Source: Eubacteriaceae bacterium
GTDB lineage: Bacteria; Bacillota; Clostridia; Eubacteriales; Eubacteriaceae
DNA: 64,000 bases
Reading direction: 5' to 3'
Assembly (NCBI GenBank): GCA_012522805.1
Contig: JAAYJS010000031.1
Location: forward strand, 1-64,000
Positions within the stretch are counted from its first letter, which is position 1, and each line of letters starts with the position of its first letter. The notes under the pieces were generated by a model that was given only the letters and a program-made list of their open reading frames with translations, was not told the origin of the DNA and ran no database searches. Of this stretch, positions 1-8,745 are shown piece after piece. The position numbers and the translations under genes were made by a program.

Positions 1-426
1 GGAATGAGGACAAGCCCGGGAATGTTACGAAGGAAAATTCAGAGCACGGCTTAAAAGTGGCGATAACTTGGTGGAAATGAGTAACACTTTTCAAGAGAAA
101 GTAGCAAGATGTCCGTCTCTTGTTTTATCTTGCATAATTCGGCAGTAAAAGAAATGAATACGTAGCCAATGATACAACAGAAATTTTGGATTGATCTGTT
201 AGAAATAAAAAACAACAAACTGGTCGTCAGCTACCAATGGCCTCCCCAATCTATTTGGTTTAAGTCGGTAAGGTGAGTTGGAATGGTGTTTGTTGACTGC
301 AATCGCATCGTGCCGGCATCTTTAGGGTGAAGGCCAGTTACAATCATCAAGCAAGGGCTACTCCCAATGCGTTGTAATGTTTACAATATTAAGATTGTAG
401 GAAAGTCTTTCTGAAAAGAAGATGTG
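1..426. other. gene-free stretch upstream of carA
   Basis: No open frame with a ribosome binding site or recognisable product is visible on either strand. There is a weak 7-bp inverted repeat (GCAAGAT / ATCTTGC) near 105-155, but no U-tract follows it. I recognise no riboswitch, tRNA or mobile element here. Confidence 0.5.
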
Positions 427-435
427 TGTTATAAT
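427..435 (+). promoter_or_regulatory. probable extended -10 promoter of carAB
   Basis: TGTTATAAT at 427-435 is an extended -10 element (TGn plus TATAAT). No good -35 hexamer lies 16-18 bp upstream, as is common for extended -10 promoters. It would give a leader of about 145 nt before carA. Confidence 0.45.
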
Positions 436-508
436 TTAATCAGTATTGACGTGGGCTGTAAAGGCAATTAAAAGAACATGATACGTTTCAATCGGATGCA
501 TTTTAAAG

Positions 509-566
509 GATGCTTGGCTCAGAGCAAGTATGTAAACCCTAGGAGCACTGTTACGACTCCATTGGG
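509..566 (+). other. structured leader of carA
   Basis: Two possible stem-loops precede the Shine-Dalgarno: a weak one at 512-529 (CTTG/CAAG) and a better one with arms CCCTAGGAG (537-545) and CTCCATTGGG (557-566). Neither has a U-tract, so this is not an intrinsic terminator. I see no PyrR-binding consensus. The structure may affect translation, but this is only a folding impression. Confidence 0.25.
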
Positions 567-588
567 TAAGTGGTAAGGAGAAGATCGG

Positions 589-1707
589 ATGTCATATTTT
601 AAAAGGGATAAACGTGCCTATCTATTACTGGCCGATGGTACTTTGTTTGAAGGATACAACATGGGTGTTGAAGGAACCGCCATTGGCGAGTTGGTTTTTA
701 ACACCGGCATGAGCGGCTATCAGGAAACTCTAACCGACCCGTCCTTTTACGGACAAATTGTGTTGCAGACCTACCCGTTGGTAGGTAATTATGGCGTCAA
801 CGACGATGATATGGAATCGGAAAGAAGTTGGGTCAGCGGTTTAATTGTTCGGGAATGGTGTGGGGAACCCTCCAACTTTAGAGCCACCGCGACCATTCAC
901 GATTTTTTGGTGCGTCAAAAAAAAGTCGGACTCTGGGATATCGATACCAGAGCCTTGACTAAAATACTCAGGGACCGGGGAAGTATGAAGGCTGCGATTA
1001 CGACCTTAGATGTCCATAGCCATCGGGATGCGTTGTTGGATCGTATCCAAAACGATCCGGTGCAGGACGGTGTAGCGGCGGTTACCTGCGATAAAAAAGG
1101 TTGGTTTTATACAAGAGAAAATAGAGCCAACCACGTAGCCCTGATCGACTACGGTTACCGAAAAGCATTTTTAAACATCTTATTGGACTTGGGTTGTAAT
1201 GTCACCATTATGCCCGCACAAACAGATTTAAATGCGATTCGGGATTTAAACCCCGATGGGATTTTTTTAAGCAACGGCCCCGGCGATCCCCGCACCTATT
1301 CCCTGTATGCGGACTTGGTCAAAGACTATCTGGATTACGGCAAGCCGATTTTTGGAATCGGTTTGGGACATCAACTGCTGGCCTTGGTAAAAGGTGCCGA
1401 GATCACGACTTTACCCCACGGACATCGGGGCTTTTCGCACCCCGTACAATCCGTCGAGACGGGCAGGGTCTATATGACTCATCAAAACCACGGTTATACC
1501 GTAGTTCCCGAGAGTGTATCTGAAAAAGTGGGCAAGATTACCCACGTACACCTGCACGATAAAAGTTGCAAAGCCATCGAATATGCCGAAGGCTATGTGT
1601 TTTCGACGGAGTTTTATCCTCAAATTACCCCATGCCCCAATAGCACCGGTTTTTTCTTCGAGCGTTTTAATGAATTTATGGAAAGGGGACAACTGGGATG
1701 CCTCTAA
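589..1707 (+). CDS. carA: carbamoyl phosphate synthetase small subunit with lost glutaminase triad
   Basis: In the family, CarA hydrolyses glutamine and passes ammonia to CarB for arginine and pyrimidine synthesis. The N-terminal domain is normal (FNTGMSGYQETLTDPSFYG, IDTRALTKILRDRGSM). The class I amidotransferase domain (about residue 180 onward) keeps FLSNGPGDP and HQNHGYTV. The catalytic residues do not survive. The nucleophile elbow reads FGIGLGHQ, with Gly258 (codon 1360-1362) in place of Cys. The His-x-Glu segment reads FYPQITPCP, giving Tyr343 and Gln345 (codons 1615-1617 and 1621-1623) where E. coli has His353 and Glu355. Length (372 aa) and frame are intact, so the fold is probably kept while glutaminase activity is lost. 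The stop overlaps the carB start by 10 bp, which suggests coupled translation. AAGGAG at 575-580 supports the start. Confidence 0.95.
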   Translation: MSYFKRDKRAYLLLADGTLFEGYNMGVEGTAIGELVFNTGMSGYQETLTDPSFYGQIVLQTYPLVGNYGVNDDDMESERSWVSGLIVREWCGEPSNFRATATIHDFLVRQKKVGLWDIDTRALTKILRDRGSMKAAITTLDVHSHRDALLDRIQNDPVQDGVAAVTCDKKGWFYTRENRANHVALIDYGYRKAFLNILLDLGCNVTIMPAQTDLNAIRDLNPDGIFLSNGPGDPRTYSLYADLVKDYLDYGKPIFGIGLGHQLLALVKGAEITTLPHGHRGFSHPVQSVETGRVYMTHQNHGYTVVPESVSEKVGKITHVHLHDKSCKAIEYAEGYVFSTEFYPQITPCPNSTGFFFERFNEFMERGQLGCL

Positions 1708-4700
1708 GACAGGATATCAAAAAAGTTTTAGTCATCGGTTCGGGTCCGATTGTCATCGGGCAGGCAGCGGAGTTTGATTATGCCGGAACCCAAGCCTGTA
1801 AAGCCTTGCGTGCAGCCGGTTTGGAAGTCGTTCTGATCAACTCCAACCCTGCTACCATCATGACGGATAAGGCCATGGCGGATCAGATTTACATCGAACC
1901 GCTGACCTTAGATGTGGTCAAACGCATTATAGAAATCGAAAAGCCTGATTCGGTGTTGTCCACCCTCGGCGGTCAAACCGGGCTGACCCTGTCCATGCAA
2001 TTGGCAAAGGAAGGCTTTTTAGAAGCCCACGGCGTCAAATTGTTGGGGGCCGATGTCGAAACCATCGACAAAGCCGAAGACAGACAGGCTTTTAAAAATA
2101 TGATGTGGGATATTGGCGAGCCGGTCATCCCCTCGGAGGTGGTGCACACCGTGGAGGACGCCCTAGCATTTGCCAAACGCATGGGTTACCCCGTGGTGGT
2201 GCGACCCGCTTTTACCCTAGGGGGGACCGGTGGCGGTATAGCTCGAAACATCGAGGAGTTGACGACCATCGCATCCACAGGGTTGCGCTTGTCGCCCATC
2301 AATCAGATTTTGGTAGAACGGGGCATCGAAGGCTGGAAAGAAATAGAATTTGAAGTGATGCGCGATGCCGTCGGCAACGCCATCGCCATTTGTTCCATGG
2401 AAAATTTTGACCCGGTGGGCATCCACACAGGCGACTCCATCGTGGTGGCACCGGTGCAAACCCTCAGCGAAAAGGAAATCCAAATGCTGAGAACCTCTGC
2501 CTTAAAAATTGTTTCCGCCCTCGGGGTTCAAGGCGGTTGCAATGTTCAATTTGCCTTAAATCCGGAAAACTTCAATTATGCGGTTATCGAGGTCAACCCC
2601 AGGGTATCCCGTTCCTCGGCCTTAGCGTCCAAGGCGACGGGTTACCCCATTGCCAAGGTATCTTCGATGATTGCCATCGGCTATCGTTTAGACGAAATCG
2701 TCAACGACATTACCGGCACCACCAGCGCTTGTTTTGAACCGGTGGTGGACTACATCGTGGTCAAATTCCCACGCTGGCCCTTTGACAAATTTGTCTATGC
2801 CAAGCGAACACTGGGTACGCAAATGAAAGCCACCGGCGAGGTGATGTCCATCGGTAACAGCTTTGAGCAAGCCATTATGAAAGCGGTGCGCTCGGCAGAG
2901 TTGGGCTACGAAACCCTTCGCGTCGAGAAATACGCCAAGGCCACCAATGCAGAAGTATATGAAGCCATCGGCGGTCATGATGACGAGAGAATTTTTTCCG
3001 TTTACGAAGCGTTGTATCGCAGTATGAGCATGCAGGAAATTTGGGAAATGACCCGCATCGACATGTGGTTCTTGGATAAATTGCGCCACTTGGCCATTAT
3101 GGAAAGAGACTTGGTCAACAAAGGCCTCCGCGATTTTAAAGGGGAAGAGCGCTTGGAAGTTGCCCGATCCTTAGGCTTTATGGACTGCACCATCGAGGCT
3201 TTGACGGGAGACAAGGTAGACCGACGCTACGCATCTTTTAAAATGGTGGACACCTGTGCCGGCGAGTTTGAAGCGGAAACCCCCTATTTTTATTCCACAG
3301 CGGATGAGGAAAACGAAGCCGCGCAATTTTTGGAAAAAACAAACCGGAACCGCAAACGGGTGCTGGTTTTCGGATCCGGCCCCATCCGCATCGGGCAAGG
3401 AATCGAATTCGACTACTGCTCCGTTCACTGTGCTTGGGCCTTGCGGGAGATGGGTTACGAGGCGATTATCATCAACAACAACCCGGAAACCGTCTCCACT
3501 GATTACGACACAGCGGACAGACTTTACTTTGAACCGCTGACCGCAGAGGACGTGCGCTCCGTGGTAGAGGTCGAAAAGCCCCAAGGGGCCATCGTACAAT
3601 TTGGTGGTCAAACCGCCATTAAACTCATCAAACACCTACAGGAAATCAATGTACCGATTTTGGGGACCGATCCCGAACATATCGACGCCGCGGAAGACCG
3701 GGAATTGTTCGATGCACTTCTGGAAGAGTGTGGCATACCACGCCCCAAAGGGGAAACGGTCTACACGACCCACGACGCGGTACGGGTAGCGGAAACTCTG
3801 GGCTACCCCGTCTTGTTGCGCCCTTCCTACGTCTTAGGCGGTCAAAATATGATCATTGCCTACGAAGCGTCGGACGTGGTGGAATATATGGACATCATTA
3901 CCCGTCAGGAATTGGAAAACCCCGTACTCATCGACAAATATTTGATGGGCAAAGAAGTTGAGGTTGACGCCATCTGTGACGGCGAAGACTTTTTGATCCC
4001 GGGCATTATGGAACACGTGGAGCGGGCGGGGGTGCACTCCGGCGATTCGATTTCCGTGTACCCACCTCAAACCCTATCGGAGTCCATCCAAGAAACCTTG
4101 GTAGACTACACCGGCAGATTGGCAAAAGCCCTCAAAGTTGTCGGGATGGTCAATATCCAATATGTGATTTACGAAGACGAGGTTTACGTGATTGAAGTGA
4201 ACCCCCGATCCTCCAGAACCGTACCCTACATTTCCAAGGTCACGGATATTCCCATGGTCAAATTAGCAACCCGGATGATGTTGGGTGAAAAGTTAAAAGA
4301 CATGGGTTACACCTCCGGCTTGTATCCGGAAAAAGATTGCGTGGCGGTTAAAGTACCGGTGTTTTCCTTTTCAAAGTTACAGGACGTAGACGTCCAATTG
4401 GGACCGGAAATGAAATCCACCGGTGAGGTGTTGGGTATCGCCAAAAGCTTTAACGATGCGGTGTACAAAGGCTTGGTGGCCTCCGGTAACCGCATGGATC
4501 GCAAAGGCGGCGTTTTAATTACCGTTAGAGATCGGGATAAAGAAGAGATCGTAGACATTGGGCGTCGTTTTAAAGACATCGGATTTAACCTTTACGGCAC
4601 CGTGGGGACGGCTTTAACCCTAAACGAGGCGGGCATCCCCACCAAGGTGGTGCGCCGTATGGCGGAAGAAGAGCCCAATATCGGCAACCTCTTGGAAAGC

Positions 4701-4898
4701 GGTCAGGTGAAATACGTGATATCCACCGCTACAAAAGGACGCCAGCCGGAAATAGACGAAGTTAAAATGCGACGGAAAGCCGTTGAAAGTTCTATTAATA
4801 TTCTCAGTTCTTTAGACACGACGAGAGCATTGTTAGAATGCTTAGAGTCCGAAAAGACAATGAAAGACATCGAGTTGGTCAATCTGAAAACCATATAA
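1698..4898 (+). CDS. carB: carbamoyl phosphate synthetase large subunit
   Basis: This cytoplasmic enzyme makes carbamoyl phosphate from bicarbonate, ammonia and two ATP. At 1066 aa it has the usual length and the usual duplicated plan. The first half begins with GSGPIVIGQAAEFDYAGTQ and its ATP-grasp carries GGTGGGIA. The second half begins near residue 555 with GSGPIRIGQGIEFDYC and carries LGGQNM in its ATP-grasp. A C-terminal allosteric (MGS-like) domain starts near residue 935. I see no damage to ATP-grasp motifs, unlike the partner CarA. E. coli CarB is known to work with free ammonia alone, so this subunit could remain active without a glutaminase. It is the last gene before a strong terminator. 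Confidence 0.97.
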   Translation: MPLRQDIKKVLVIGSGPIVIGQAAEFDYAGTQACKALRAAGLEVVLINSNPATIMTDKAMADQIYIEPLTLDVVKRIIEIEKPDSVLSTLGGQTGLTLSMQLAKEGFLEAHGVKLLGADVETIDKAEDRQAFKNMMWDIGEPVIPSEVVHTVEDALAFAKRMGYPVVVRPAFTLGGTGGGIARNIEELTTIASTGLRLSPINQILVERGIEGWKEIEFEVMRDAVGNAIAICSMENFDPVGIHTGDSIVVAPVQTLSEKEIQMLRTSALKIVSALGVQGGCNVQFALNPENFNYAVIEVNPRVSRSSALASKATGYPIAKVSSMIAIGYRLDEIVNDITGTTSACFEPVVDYIVVKFPRWPFDKFVYAKRTLGTQMKATGEVMSIGNSFEQAIMKAVRSAELGYETLRVEKYAKATNAEVYEAIGGHDDERIFSVYEALYRSMSMQEIWEMTRIDMWFLDKLRHLAIMERDLVNKGLRDFKGEERLEVARSLGFMDCTIEALTGDKVDRRYASFKMVDTCAGEFEAETPYFYSTADEENEAAQFLEKTNRNRKRVLVFGSGPIRIGQGIEFDYCSVHCAWALREMGYEAIIINNNPETVSTDYDTADRLYFEPLTAEDVRSVVEVEKPQGAIVQFGGQTAIKLIKHLQEINVPILGTDPEHIDAAEDRELFDALLEECGIPRPKGETVYTTHDAVRVAETLGYPVLLRPSYVLGGQNMIIAYEASDVVEYMDIITRQELENPVLIDKYLMGKEVEVDAICDGEDFLIPGIMEHVERAGVHSGDSISVYPPQTLSESIQETLVDYTGRLAKALKVVGMVNIQYVIYEDEVYVIEVNPRSSRTVPYISKVTDIPMVKLATRMMLGEKLKDMGYTSGLYPEKDCVAVKVPVFSFSKLQDVDVQLGPEMKSTGEVLGIAKSFNDAVYKGLVASGNRMDRKGGVLITVRDRDKEEIVDIGRRFKDIGFNLYGTVGTALTLNEAGIPTKVVRRMAEEEPNIGNLLESGQVKYVISTATKGRQPEIDEVKMRRKAVESSINILSSLDTTRALLECLESEKTMKDIELVNLKTI

Positions 4899-4914
4899 AG
4901 GATGCAAGATTTAA

Positions 4915-4970
4915 GAAAAACCTCTCCGGGAAAGCGGATTCTCCCGGAGAGGTTTTTAAGTTTTTTTACG
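4915..4970 (+). terminator. carAB intrinsic terminator
   Basis: Arms CCTCTCCGGGA (4921-4931) and TCCCGGAGAGG (4942-4952) form a GC-rich hairpin followed by a T-rich tail. It lies 16 bp after the carB stop. Confidence 0.9.
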
Positions 4971-5086
4971 ACTGCGTGAGTGTCGTGCTGTAAAACAAGC
5001 AAATCATCGTAAATGCCGGCTCCTCACAAAACGATGAATTGTGTAGTGAAAGAAGTAGAGAGCACTTTTCACTTGTCTTTATAAAC

Positions 5087-5134
5087 AACAAAGAAACTGT
5101 AACAAATCATGATAATCAGCTACAGTCTCTTTGT
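5087..5134 (-). terminator. hairpin ending the leftward demethylase operon
   Basis: The imperfect inverted repeat ACAAAGAAACTGTA (5087-5102 region) / TACAGTCTCTTTGT (5121-5134) lies about 45 bp beyond the last leftward gene. The T-tract is weak on both strands, so it could be a terminator or a 3-prime mRNA stabiliser. Confidence 0.55.
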
Positions 5135-5180
5135 TCTGTGTGTATGTGATGGGCGGTTCACTTTGAGGTGATGGGATTCA

Positions 5181-5825
5181 TCATAGAGGATAAAAGCAAC
5201 AGTTTTCTTTTAAACATTCTTTATTTTTGGCATAGAAGGAACAATGAATGGTTCCTTCATCAGCAAGATGAATCTTTAAGTTTTCTCGAATAAAAGCAAC
5301 GCCTTGCAATAGGGCAATATAAGTATTGCGTTTACAGCAGCGAGGCCCCGAATATTTCGCCATCTCTATTAATCCAAGACCGGTTATGCGGTTGGTGTCG
5401 CTCCAAGATTTTTTGGATAAAGGCGTCGTATTGGTGAGTATGCTGTAAGCGATACCTAAACCTACGGCTGCGCCGCAACACCCATACAAACCGCAGAACC
5501 CTTTCAATACTTTTAAAGAACGCTCATAGGCAATTTTCAAGGCATTGTCGAGTGTTTTTCTATCCTCTCCCAGCGATCGGTAACTACAAGTCAACAACAC
5601 TGCGGATACCAAATAGTGATGAAACGGATGGTGAAAAGGTAATTCAGGAATGCCCATAATCTTTTCAGCTAATGCTACCGGGGCAAGATCTTGATTTTGA
5701 TCGTTAAAAGTATTCAGGCAAATTTCATTGACTTTATCGTAAGCGGGGATATCCTCCGGTAGAATTTCCATAACAAATGATGGTTGACCATCTATGACTG
5801 GTGTGCTTGAATCTTTAAGCGACAA
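5181..5825 (-). CDS. cysteine-rich DUF5714-like protein
   Basis: Protein of 214 aa with no signal peptide or membrane segment. The core GLYGCCGAAVGLGIAYS, the later GPRCCKRNTY and a C-terminal cluster with paired cysteines (NKECLKENCCFYPL) suggest a metal- or Fe-S-binding domain. This resembles the DUF5714 family, which has no established function. It is the last gene of the eight-gene leftward operon. Its apparent TTG start lies inside the stop region of the corrinoid-protein gene, so translation is probably coupled; an internal ATG at 5771 is an alternative. The context suggests a role in maturing or reactivating the corrinoid methyltransferases. I cannot assign a reaction. Confidence 0.6.
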   Translation of the reverse strand: MSLKDSSTPVIDGQPSFVMEILPEDIPAYDKVNEICLNTFNDQNQDLAPVALAEKIMGIPELPFHHPFHHYLVSAVLLTCSYRSLGEDRKTLDNALKIAYERSLKVLKGFCGLYGCCGAAVGLGIAYSILTNTTPLSKKSWSDTNRITGLGLIEMAKYSGPRCCKRNTYIALLQGVAFIRENLKIHLADEGTIHCSFYAKNKECLKENCCFYPL

Positions 5826-6450
5826 GCTCTTTCACCTTTTGTGCAGCAGAAGCCGCATCAGGCGTATAAGCATCTGCACCGATCTCATCAGCAAAGTCTT
5901 GGGTTATCGGTGCACCACCTACTATAATTTTGATTCTGTCTCTAAAGTCTGCCTCGTTTAAAGCTTGAACGGCTTCTCTTAAGGCGGGCATCGTAGTAGT
6001 TAAAAGAGCGGATAACCCTACGACGGCTACATCGGGATTCTCTTTTACTTTCTCAACAAAGGTTTGAGCTGGAACATCGACACCCAAATCCATTACTTCA
6101 AATCCGGCACTTTCAATCATCATACGTACAAGGTTTTTCCCTATATCGTGCAGATCGCCATGTACAGTACCTAGGATCATTTTACCACCAGCTTCTTGAT
6201 CGCCACTTGCTAAGTGAGGTTTTAAAACCTCTACCCCTTTTTTCATGGCTTTTGCTGCCAACAACATTTCGGGAACAAAGAGATCCCCGGCGGAAAAACG
6301 AGCTCCGACATCATCCATGGCGGAAATCATTCCTTCGTTTAGAATCATGTTGGGATCGATACCTTCTTGAATGGCTTCCTCTACTAATTTTGGTACAATA
6401 CGCACTTTGCCTTTACTGACATGATCGTGTATTTCTTGAATTTTAGACAT
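5815..6450 (-). CDS. corrinoid protein of a methyltransferase system (MttC/MtgC family)
   Basis: This 211-aa methyl carrier binds a cobamide and shuttles the methyl group between the substrate methyltransferase and the methyl-THF methyltransferase. An N-terminal helical B12-binding cap (about 1-85) is followed by a Rossmann-like cobalamin-binding domain with the D-x-H-x-x-G signature GDLHDIGKNLV; its His is the lower axial cobalt ligand in this family. The motif GLSALLTTTMP and a C-terminal GGAPIT complete the family pattern. The start has a GAGG site. It lies 12 bp after the methyl-THF methyltransferase gene. This is one of three corrinoid proteins in the window. Confidence 0.93.
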   Translation of the reverse strand: MSKIQEIHDHVSKGKVRIVPKLVEEAIQEGIDPNMILNEGMISAMDDVGARFSAGDLFVPEMLLAAKAMKKGVEVLKPHLASGDQEAGGKMILGTVHGDLHDIGKNLVRMMIESAGFEVMDLGVDVPAQTFVEKVKENPDVAVVGLSALLTTTMPALREAVQALNEADFRDRIKIIVGGAPITQDFADEIGADAYTPDAASAAQKVKELVA

Positions 6451-6462
6451 TTTTACCTCACT

Positions 6463-7266
6463 TTAAAGTTCTTTTTTAGTCAATAAGCCATCTCTATAGG
6501 CTTCAATATAATTTAAACAATACTCGTCAATCCCCAATAAGGCTTCTGCGCCGTAAATAACACCGAGCATATCTGTGTTGGTAGGGTCGACAATGGCAGA
6601 GTCCATCCCTGCATTGATGGCTAGCACCATAAAGGGCAAGTTGATGTATTTGCGCATGGGTAATCCAAAGGAAATATTGGATAAACCGCTGGTAATGTGG
6701 ACATCAGGATAAGCTTTTCTGATTTGATGACAGCATTCTACAAAGGATAACAATGCCTCTTCATCGGTAGAAAGAGTAACTACTAATGGGTCGATGTGTA
6801 GCCTGGATGGAGCAATACGATATTCTTTTGCTTTCTCCATGATGTTGTTAAAAACATCCATTCTGCGCTCAATGCTTTTGGGAATTCCCTCATCATCGCA
6901 CAACAAAGCAACGCACTCCCATTCCGTATCGGCAATAACCGGGAAAATGGTTTCTACTTTATTACCTTCCATCGAAACGGAGTTGATCAACCCCGGTTTG
7001 TTGCAAAACGGAATGGCATCTACACAGGCTTGGGCACTGGGACTGTCGATACAAATAGGAACATCGGTAACGGATTGTATTTGGTCGATCATCCACTTTA
7101 AAGTTTCTACTTCATTTTTTTCAACGGAAGCGCAACAATCAATGTAGGTTGCATTGGCATCTGCCTGCATCTTTGCTCGTTCTCGAATAAGGCTTTCATC
7201 CCTCTCTGCAATGGCCTTGGCCACAACAGGTATGGAACCGTTAATTTTCTCTCCAATAATAATCAA
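6463..7266 (-). CDS. methylcorrinoid:tetrahydrofolate methyltransferase (MtgA-like)
   Basis: Predicted to transfer the methyl group from the methylated corrinoid protein to tetrahydrofolate, delivering it to one-carbon metabolism. The 267-aa protein is a single pterin-binding TIM barrel of the MeTr family: GEKING near the N-terminus, CIDSP, NSVSMEG and HITSGLSNISFGLP match the pattern seen in MtgA and AcsE. The start appears to be TTG, since there is no ATG at the equivalent position where its paralogue at 28917-29720 has one. A GGATG sequence lies upstream. It sits between an MttB-family gene and a corrinoid protein gene, the classic three-component set. Confidence 0.92.
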   Translation of the reverse strand: MIIIGEKINGSIPVVAKAIAERDESLIRERAKMQADANATYIDCCASVEKNEVETLKWMIDQIQSVTDVPICIDSPSAQACVDAIPFCNKPGLINSVSMEGNKVETIFPVIADTEWECVALLCDDEGIPKSIERRMDVFNNIMEKAKEYRIAPSRLHIDPLVVTLSTDEEALLSFVECCHQIRKAYPDVHITSGLSNISFGLPMRKYINLPFMVLAINAGMDSAIVDPTNTDMLGVIYGAEALLGIDEYCLNYIEAYRDGLLTKKEL

Positions 7267-7285
7267 TGGTTTTCCACATCCTTCT

Positions 7286-8719
7286 TTATAATAATTCTTT
7301 TTCTGCGGCTTTTAAGATAGCGTTGACTTCTTTAGTGATGGTTGGATCTTGCGGAATAATCTCGTCTTCTTCAATCATAGCGAGAGCAGCTTCACCGGCA
7401 CGCTTGGTTAAAGGCACTTCTCCGGTGGCAATCCAATCTGCCCAAACGCTATCAAATCCGATCGTCGGTTCAAAAACTTCTTTATTTTGGAGAGCTTCGA
7501 CAGTGTGTTCTTGCTCTAAGAAGCTTTCGCCATCATTGATGACATATTCCAATCCGTCCAGCCCCAAGGATTCTTCATCAATTGTAAAAGGACGTTGAGC
7601 TTTGCGTATCATTGCCATGATCTCATTATCTAAGACCAATTGGCTCAGAGAGCAACACATTACACTGGCAAGACTTCCAATACCGGTGATCATAGTTGCT
7701 CCGGCCATACTTGGCAACAATGCGTTGATCATTTTCTCATAACCAGCTTGTTCATCTAAAGCACAAGAGGTACAAGATAAACCATAAACGTCGGTCATGA
7801 ATCCGAGAGAGCTCGCTAACTGAACTGCTAAAGCTGATGAGATTCCGGTTTCCGGTAAACCCAAAATACTTTGAGTGTTTTTCATATTGGCGAAGAAAGT
7901 TCTGGAACCGTATATCAGGACACAGTCTGGATTCATCAAATAGGCGATACAAGAGAAACCTAAAATTTCAGCATGAGATTGTATTACAGTTCCTGCAACA
8001 GATAAGGGAGAGGTTAATCCACCCATGGGTGCTGCTAATACGGAGATTGGAATACCAAGGGTGACGACGTAGCGCATGGTATCCGTAATCTCTTTCGGCA
8101 TGAACAAAGGAGATTCCGGAGAAATACCAACCATGCCAATCGGATTTTCAGCCAGGTCGGAGCCACCATAAACCTTAAACAACTCAGCGATATATTTGGA
8201 GTTGCTCGCTAAGGAAATACCAGGTCCATATATGGGTTTTTTAGAATACTCAAACATGGCTGCAGTTTGTTTTAATTGGGTAATTTCTGAGGGAACGTCA
8301 CTGGGATATACCAAAGCGCAAGGAACGTCTAGTTGTTCCAGTTGGTTCATTAAGCGAATGGTATCGATGAGATCTGCTAATTTTCCGTTTCTTCTTTTAC
8401 CCGTTACCATATCGGCAATCCATGGAGCCCCACCGGTACTATGTGTAAAAGTTTTTCCAAGGGACATATCGATTGTTTTACCGGAGGCTTTACAAGTCAG
8501 TGTTACCTTGCTCTTTTGGTTTTTAACGACTTTGCCGACAAAATCAGGATTAAAATAAACCCTTTCTCCTTCAATGCGACAACCGTTGTCTGCTAATTGA
8601 TCTCTGATAGTGGGATCTTCCACCTTCATTCCGAGGCTTTCTAAAAGGCCAACACCGTACTCATGAAGTTTTTTTACTTCTTCATCAGAAACATAGTTTA
8701 ATTTGGGAATGTATTGCAT
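7286..8719 (-). CDS. MttB-superfamily quaternary amine methyltransferase (non-pyrrolysine)
   Basis: Predicted to demethylate a quaternary or methylated amine and load the methyl on the adjacent corrinoid protein. The 477-aa protein matches the trimethylamine methyltransferase family along its length (HSTGGAPWIADMVTG, GGLTSPLSVAGTVIQ, GFMTDVYGLSC, EVFEPTIGFD). There is no in-frame TAG, so it belongs to the non-pyrrolysine branch that includes glycine betaine MtgB, proline betaine MtpB and carnitine MtcB. The upstream TTG at 8734 gives a five-residue extension, but AGAGGAG lies just before the ATG at 8719, which I prefer. The substrate is not readable from sequence. The neighbouring M24 peptidase and cyclodeaminase-like genes hint at a proline- or amino-acid-derived betaine. 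Confidence 0.92.
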   Translation of the reverse strand: MQYIPKLNYVSDEEVKKLHEYGVGLLESLGMKVEDPTIRDQLADNGCRIEGERVYFNPDFVGKVVKNQKSKVTLTCKASGKTIDMSLGKTFTHSTGGAPWIADMVTGKRRNGKLADLIDTIRLMNQLEQLDVPCALVYPSDVPSEITQLKQTAAMFEYSKKPIYGPGISLASNSKYIAELFKVYGGSDLAENPIGMVGISPESPLFMPKEITDTMRYVVTLGIPISVLAAPMGGLTSPLSVAGTVIQSHAEILGFSCIAYLMNPDCVLIYGSRTFFANMKNTQSILGLPETGISSALAVQLASSLGFMTDVYGLSCTSCALDEQAGYEKMINALLPSMAGATMITGIGSLASVMCCSLSQLVLDNEIMAMIRKAQRPFTIDEESLGLDGLEYVINDGESFLEQEHTVEALQNKEVFEPTIGFDSVWADWIATGEVPLTKRAGEAALAMIEEDEIIPQDPTITKEVNAILKAAEKELL

Positions 8720-8745
8720 AAAAACTCCTCTCAATTCTTTTTATT

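Noticed and set aside
589-1707. carA as a simple pseudogene
   Set aside because: The frame, length, start signal, coupling to carB and all non-catalytic motifs are intact, which fits a retained structural subunit better.
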